The notes beneath the pieces were generated by a model, which was not told the DNA's origin, did no database searches, and saw only the letters and a list, made by a program, of their open reading frames with translations. Shown here one piece after another: positions 48,705-64,000 of a DNA stretch of 64,000 bases. Origin of the DNA: Euonymus europaeus (lineage: Eukaryota; Streptophyta; Magnoliopsida; Celastrales; Celastraceae); the NCBI GenBank assembly GCA_963580455.1, contig OY756968.1, positions 21,173,996-21,237,995 of the forward strand, given 5' to 3'. The first letter of the stretch is position 1, and each line of letters opens with the position of its first letter. The translations under genes were made by a program, and so were the position numbers.

Positions 48705-49095
48705 AGTGGCTATATGATTGGGAGCAGATCCAGTGGGTTAAATCGTTGGACGTTTCAAGTGTAGCACCGAATTTTTTTGAAAAAATCTGAAAAATAATAA
48801 ACGCATAGTATATATTGTAAAGATCTCAATGATATATTTTTGTTCGAAACAAAAATCAGAATCATGAAGATCTAAAAATAGAATGTTAAGATTTTAGATC
48901 TGACGGTGTAGAATTATCACACATTTTTCACGATAATTCTATTTTTTTTTTGTTTCCAACAAAAATATATCTTTGAAATCGTTACGATGTATATTACACA
49001 TTTTTCATTTTTTTGATTTTTTTCAAAAAATTGTGGTGCCCCAAATTGGGGCACTTATTAACCCATGGACCTACTCCCAATCCATGGCTACAAGA
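48705..49095. repeat. Long imperfect foldback (inverted repeat)
   Basis: The left arm (gattgggagcagatccagtg at 48716, later gcaccgaatttttttgaaaa and gatatatttttgttcg) is matched in inverted order by the right arm (caacaaaaatatatctttg, tttttttcaaaaaattgtgg, and cccatggacctactcccaat ending near 49080). The centre is near 48900. The arms of about 180 bases appear roughly 75-80% complementary by eye. It may be a foldback MITE; a TSD was not identified. Confidence 0.65.
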
Positions 49096-49143
49096 TTACA
49101 ACGGTAAAAAACCTACGTTGTAAATGTATAGGGGATGGGGGTA

Positions 49144-49271
49144 GCTGGAATGATTGCATGAAATTGAATCACATCTCTATCATTGATTCAAATCATGGTG
49201 GGATATGACAACACCACCATCAATACATTCAATGGTGGTGATGTGATGATATTTCATGCAATCATTCCAGC
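49144..49271 (+). ncRNA. 128-nt hairpin with perfect 21-bp base, MIRNA-like
   Basis: The 21 bases at 49144-49164 (starting gctggaatgattgcatg) are the exact reverse complement of 49251-49271. Further in, ATCACATC, CATTGA and ATGGTGG of the left arm also match the right arm, so the whole unit folds as one long imperfect stem with a short loop. I do not recognise a known conserved miRNA in it. It could be a young MIRNA locus or a small foldback MITE. Expression is unknown. Confidence 0.4.
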
Positions 49272-49988
49272 AAACAAATAGGGCTCACATTTGGGCATAT
49301 TTAATTAATCATATAAAGATTAATTTAAATATGTACAAATAAATCGAATAATAATTCAATTCGGATTAAAGTTGGGACAACTAAATCAAATATGTTTATG
49401 TTTAGACTTGAATTTTGAAGATATAACTTATATCCAAGCTTAGTTTAATTCGGTTTGGATAAATCAATCATCTATATTAAACATAATTTTGGCACCCCAC
49501 AAATATAGTTTTTTTTTTACTTTTTTTTTTCTTCCAAAAAGTGTTTACCAAACTTAAAATTATTTATTAAATTATGAATATTTTAAATTGCAGGTTGTCA
49601 ATGAAATGGAACCCCATTAAGTGGATTGATTTGAATTTCGAAGACAGCTACGTCAGACTTTTTTTCTCCTTTTTTTATTTTTTTCTTCACAGACAGAGAA
49701 AGGAGGACGAGGAGGACTTGCCTTCCCTTACACACTCTCTTTCCCTTACAGACAAATGTCTGTCTGCTCTAGCACTTATCCCCCAAAAGCGTTACGTTTG
49801 GCATCTCTCCTTTTCTCTCTCTTCCCCCTTAGACCTTAGTCACCATCTTCAGTTACTACCAACAACCGAAAGAGGAATCTCAGTGAGTAAGATTGAGCAA
49901 CCGCAGCATCATCAGCTGTAGGCTTAGAGTGAGCAAGATTGGTTGGTTTTGTTCAGAGAGAGGTGGGTTTCGCGGTTCGGGTTTGGAT
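49272..49988. other. Upstream region of PTI1-like kinase gene
   Basis: AT-rich sequence to about 49560, including a fragment ending aattttggcaccccac (about 49487-49502) that resembles the hAT-type termini. From 49650 on, a CT-rich stretch typical of plant 5' leaders precedes the kinase start. A frame at 49574-49921 has low complexity and is not called as a gene. Confidence 0.5.
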
Positions 49989-52446
49989 ATGGCGTTCTTT
50001 TGTTGTGGAAGATTAGATCGGTAAGCTAGCCGTTGATTGATTGATTCTTATGTTGCTTGCTTTCTGACATTTATTAATTGGATTGGTTAGATAATTTTGA
50101 TATGGGTTTATAATTTGTGGAAGCAATTTCATTTGCTTTTTCTTCTGGTGGCAATTGGGGATTCCAACAGCTTTTTGATCTGGGTCGTAAGAAAGTCAAT
50201 TTTATAATTGTGTATCCATATTTTTTATTCATAAGGAATGGGAGGGAAAGGAAAGCAAGAAAAGTCAGGTTCTTGAGAACGTGATGAAACACAGTTCAAC
50301 TGGAGAATTTTTTTCAGGGGAAGCGCACTTGCAAAATAGAGCATAATCAGATACTGTTTGATCTTAATATTAAGTGGAAATTTCTATCTATTGCACGTTG
50401 TTTATAGAAAAGGCAGTTCAATGCATTTAGTGTACTTAATTCTACAGGAAAGAACGAGGGAAGAAGCAGCCGACATGGAGGATTTTCTCCTTAAAGGAAT
50501 TGCATTCAGCTACGAACAACTTTAACTATGACAACAAGCTAGGGGAAGGGGGATTTGGCAGTGTTTACTGGGGTCAGCTTTGGGATGGATCTCAAGTAAA
50601 GTTTCTGAATTTTGACTTGCTTAAATTGATGTTTTTTTTGATTATTTAACTTCGTGAATCTCCCACTTGTCGGTTAAAATATCCTAGAAGATTATGTTGT
50701 ATAAGGAATTGGCCTTGTGGAAGTTTGGAGTGATGGTGCTGATTGATTGATTGGTGGCTGAAAAGTAAGGATTTTTCTAACCGTGCTTGCTTTGGACTAC
50801 CTTGGTACTAGGATGTGGTTTTGGCATTGCACATTGATTAGTACTAATCTAGAGATTTGTGATTTGTGGATTTACATAGGGTGCCATTACGGTAGAAATT
50901 TTATGTTGGTGTTAAAGTAATTCCGACTTCTTACACTAGTATGGATAAGCTAAATCTGAATGTATGCCAAATGACTGTCATTCTGAGTTTTCCTCCGTTT
51001 TCAGCCTGATAATCTATGGTCCTTGTTACTAGGGTATTTGCTATTACATTCAGAATAAATAAATGAGAAAACAAAAGATATTTTGCTTTTTTATTGCTAA
51101 TTTGGATTTTTTCATTAATTTGTTTCTGAAAAAAGTCTGCCTCTATGTGCTTTGGTGGCGTTTTTCTAAGATTAGTATATACTTTTTTCATCAGCAAACC
51201 AGTCAAACTCGGTTGCATCTGGTACATCAAAGTTGGAAAGATTACTGATATTTTGCTGGATTATTTTGCCAATTTGTGTGTTTTGGAATCTGATAAGCAA
51301 AAACAGAGCTTTAAAATTTCTTAGCCTTCACCAGAACATGGAATGCACCTTTGTCTTCGGATGCCTAGATATTGCGTCTTATTCTGAAATGAATCATCTC
51401 ATTCTTCTATAACACATATGGATTAAAATGATACATTTATATGCAGATTGCAGTGAAAAGGTTGAAAGTTTGGAGCAACAAAGCAGATATGGAATTTTCT
51501 GTGGAGGTTGAGATACTAGCACGTGTTCGTCACAAAAATTTGCTTAGTTTACGTGGTTATTGTGCTGAAGGGCAGGAGCGTCTTATTGTATATGATTACA
51601 TGCCAAATTTGAGCTTACTTTCCCATCTTCATGGGCAGCATTCAGCAGATTGTCTTCTTGATTGGAACAGAAGGATGGATATCGCAATAGGGTCAGCAGA
51701 AGGAATTGCGTAAGAGTAAAACCAAATTTCTTTTTGCATCTCATTTCAGCTTCACGCTTACTGACCTCTTTTATTTGATAAAACCCAGCTATCTTCACCA
51801 CCATGCAACTCCACATATAATTCACAGGGACATCAAAGCTAGCAATGTCTTACTGGATTCAGATTTCAATGCCCAAGTTGCAGATTTTGGATTTGCCAAG
51901 TTGATTCCTGATGGTGCAACCCACGTAACTACAAGAGTCAAGGGTACTCTCGGCTATCTTGCCCCTGAATATGCTATGCTAGGGAAAGCATCTGAAAGCT
52001 GTGATGTCTACAGCTTTGGTATTCTCTTACTGGAGCTCGCCAGCGGCAGGAAACCAATTGAGAAACTGAATTCAACGATTAAGCGAACAATTACAGATTG
52101 GGCTTTGCCGTTGGCTTGCGAAGGAAAGTTCACTGAAATTGCTGACCCAAAGCTGAACAGCAAGTTCGTTGAGGAAGAGTTAAAAAGAGTTGTTCTGGTT
52201 GCACTTGTGTGTTCCAACAGTCGACCAGAGAAACGACCCAACATACTTGAGGTGGTAGAGCTGTTGAAGGGAGAATCAAAAGAGAAATTCTCTGAAATTG
52301 AAGAGAACGAACTATTCAAGGTTCACGAGGCTGCCGGTTACAATGATGTGCCAGCCACTGAAGACAACTCAGACTTTATCTCAGAGGAGAAGGAGGCGAG
52401 ACAGGAGTTGAATGAAGAAAAACCACATGAAAAGGAATCCATATAA
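49989..52446 (+). CDS. PTI1-like receptor-like cytoplasmic kinase
   Basis: Four exons (49989-50020, 50448-50595, 51447-51709, 51789-52446) give 366 residues. The product is a cytoplasmic protein kinase close to Arabidopsis At3g15890 (annotated PTI1-like). The N-terminus MAFFCCGRLDR has adjacent cysteines suitable for S-acylation, and no signal peptide. Kinase motifs are complete: glycine loop GEGGFGSVY (43-51), Lys64 (IAVKRLK), HRDIKASN (160-167), DFG (180-182), GTLGYLAPEYA in the activation segment and DVYSFGILLLEL. The HRD Arg makes it an RD kinase, and all catalytic residues are present. From memory the Arabidopsis protein departs from consensus at HRD/DFG, so this copy may be the more active form. 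The acidic C-terminal tail (about 310-366) has no known domain. It is convergent with PRP8. Confidence 0.9.
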
Positions 52447-53073
52447 TTGTTGAAGTTGATACAAAGATACAAGTGACCTCAGGTTCTAAGCTGAAGCAAG
52501 GCTGCATTGTAGTTTTCCTAGTTCAAAATGGTGCTTGTGAGTGATACAGAATGTGTGTTGTGTTTTGTTTGTTTTATAGTATTTCCGTCCCTTCTTCAGC
52601 TTTCTAGATGCTCATTGCTTGTTATTTTGTCTACCAACTAGTGAAGCTCCAAAAGTTTCTGAGTTTGTACTTATATTTAAGAAGAAATCCTCGAGTTAAA
52701 ACAGGCCTAAATTGTAAATTCTCATAGGTCGAGTTGAAACAATCTAAATCCTCCTGTTCATTGGACGACCAATTGGGAATGGAAAATCAGTATATGAAGA
52801 ACATGCCTCTTTTAAGGCTTACAGTAACATGGGCATCCATGAAAGCATTTAATAGCACTTCTGGAAAACAATGAGGTGAAACGGAAAATTCAAGTTCATT
52901 GGCAACACACCCATGAAACAAAAACTTGCGTTGTAAACACAATATTTACAGCCGAGACGAAAAATGTTCGACTTGCAAACATGTATCAACACAACTTAGG
53001 TCCTGCTTTCAATTTGAAGCATGTATAATACACGTGACATTACTGATCAAATCCCAACCCTAGTAATATCTGA
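52447..53073. other. Convergent 3' flank between PTI1-like and PRP8
   Basis: Only 627 bp separate the two stop codons of oppositely oriented genes. The sequence is unremarkable and must hold both polyadenylation regions. No further gene is visible. Confidence 0.6.

Positions 53074-64000
<10,927 letters not shown>

Noticed and set aside
49574..49921. 115-codon frame before the kinase gene
   Set aside because: CT-rich low-complexity leader sequence. The kinase start at 49989 is supported by homology and phase.

Overview
The window is nuclear DNA from a flowering plant, almost certainly a eudicot. Coding exons are interrupted by AT-rich GT-AG introns, the intergenic DNA is full of plant transposons (hAT, Stowaway, Harbinger-type MITEs, Ty1/copia, a CACTA end), and every recognisable gene has a close Arabidopsis counterpart. 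The species cannot be named from the sequence. Exon models were built by hand from frame, splice-site and homology consistency. Every spliced model below closes in frame.

Left part (1-23.9 kb): a TSD-flanked hAT-type element (59-975); degenerate AT-rich repeats; a GPI-anchored GH17 beta-1,3-glucanase (4737-6160, +); a stellacyanin-like phytocyanin (7294-8037, +); a nested transposon stack (9427-11997) holding a probable solo LTR and a Stowaway MITE; a LURP-one-related gene (13007-13823, -); and a five-exon AHP6-type pseudo-phosphotransfer gene (18485-19716, -) whose phospho-acceptor His is Asn.

Middle (23.9-37.8 kb): a head-to-head pair of plastid-protein genes, the FAD5-like desaturase (23906-26176, -) and the PIFI-like gene (26584-29311, +), sharing about 0.4 kb of promoter with two evening-element-type motifs. 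Next come a PV42-type CBS-domain gene (31359-32716, -) and an intronless TOO MANY MOUTHS gene (36434-37792, +). The TMM reading frame stops just before the expected C-terminal membrane tail.

Right part (37.8-64 kb): a transposon-rich stretch containing a 5'-truncated Ty1/copia element on the minus strand (41352-47060). Its 3' LTR carries a poly(A)-tailed retrocopy of an APC13-like mRNA flanked by a 14-bp target duplication. A Harbinger-like element, long foldback hairpins, a PTI1-like kinase (49989-52446, +) and PRP8 (53074->64000, -, 24 exons, N-terminus outside the window) complete it.

From memory, the genes map to two Arabidopsis blocks that are interleaved here: At3g15800-15890 (GH17, LOR, FAD5, PIFI, PTI1-like) and At1g80070-80100 (AHP6, PV42, TMM, PRP8). 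The window therefore seems to keep an ancestral order that Arabidopsis split by duplication and gene loss. I found no CRISPR, rRNA, convincing tRNA gene, or bacterial-type system.
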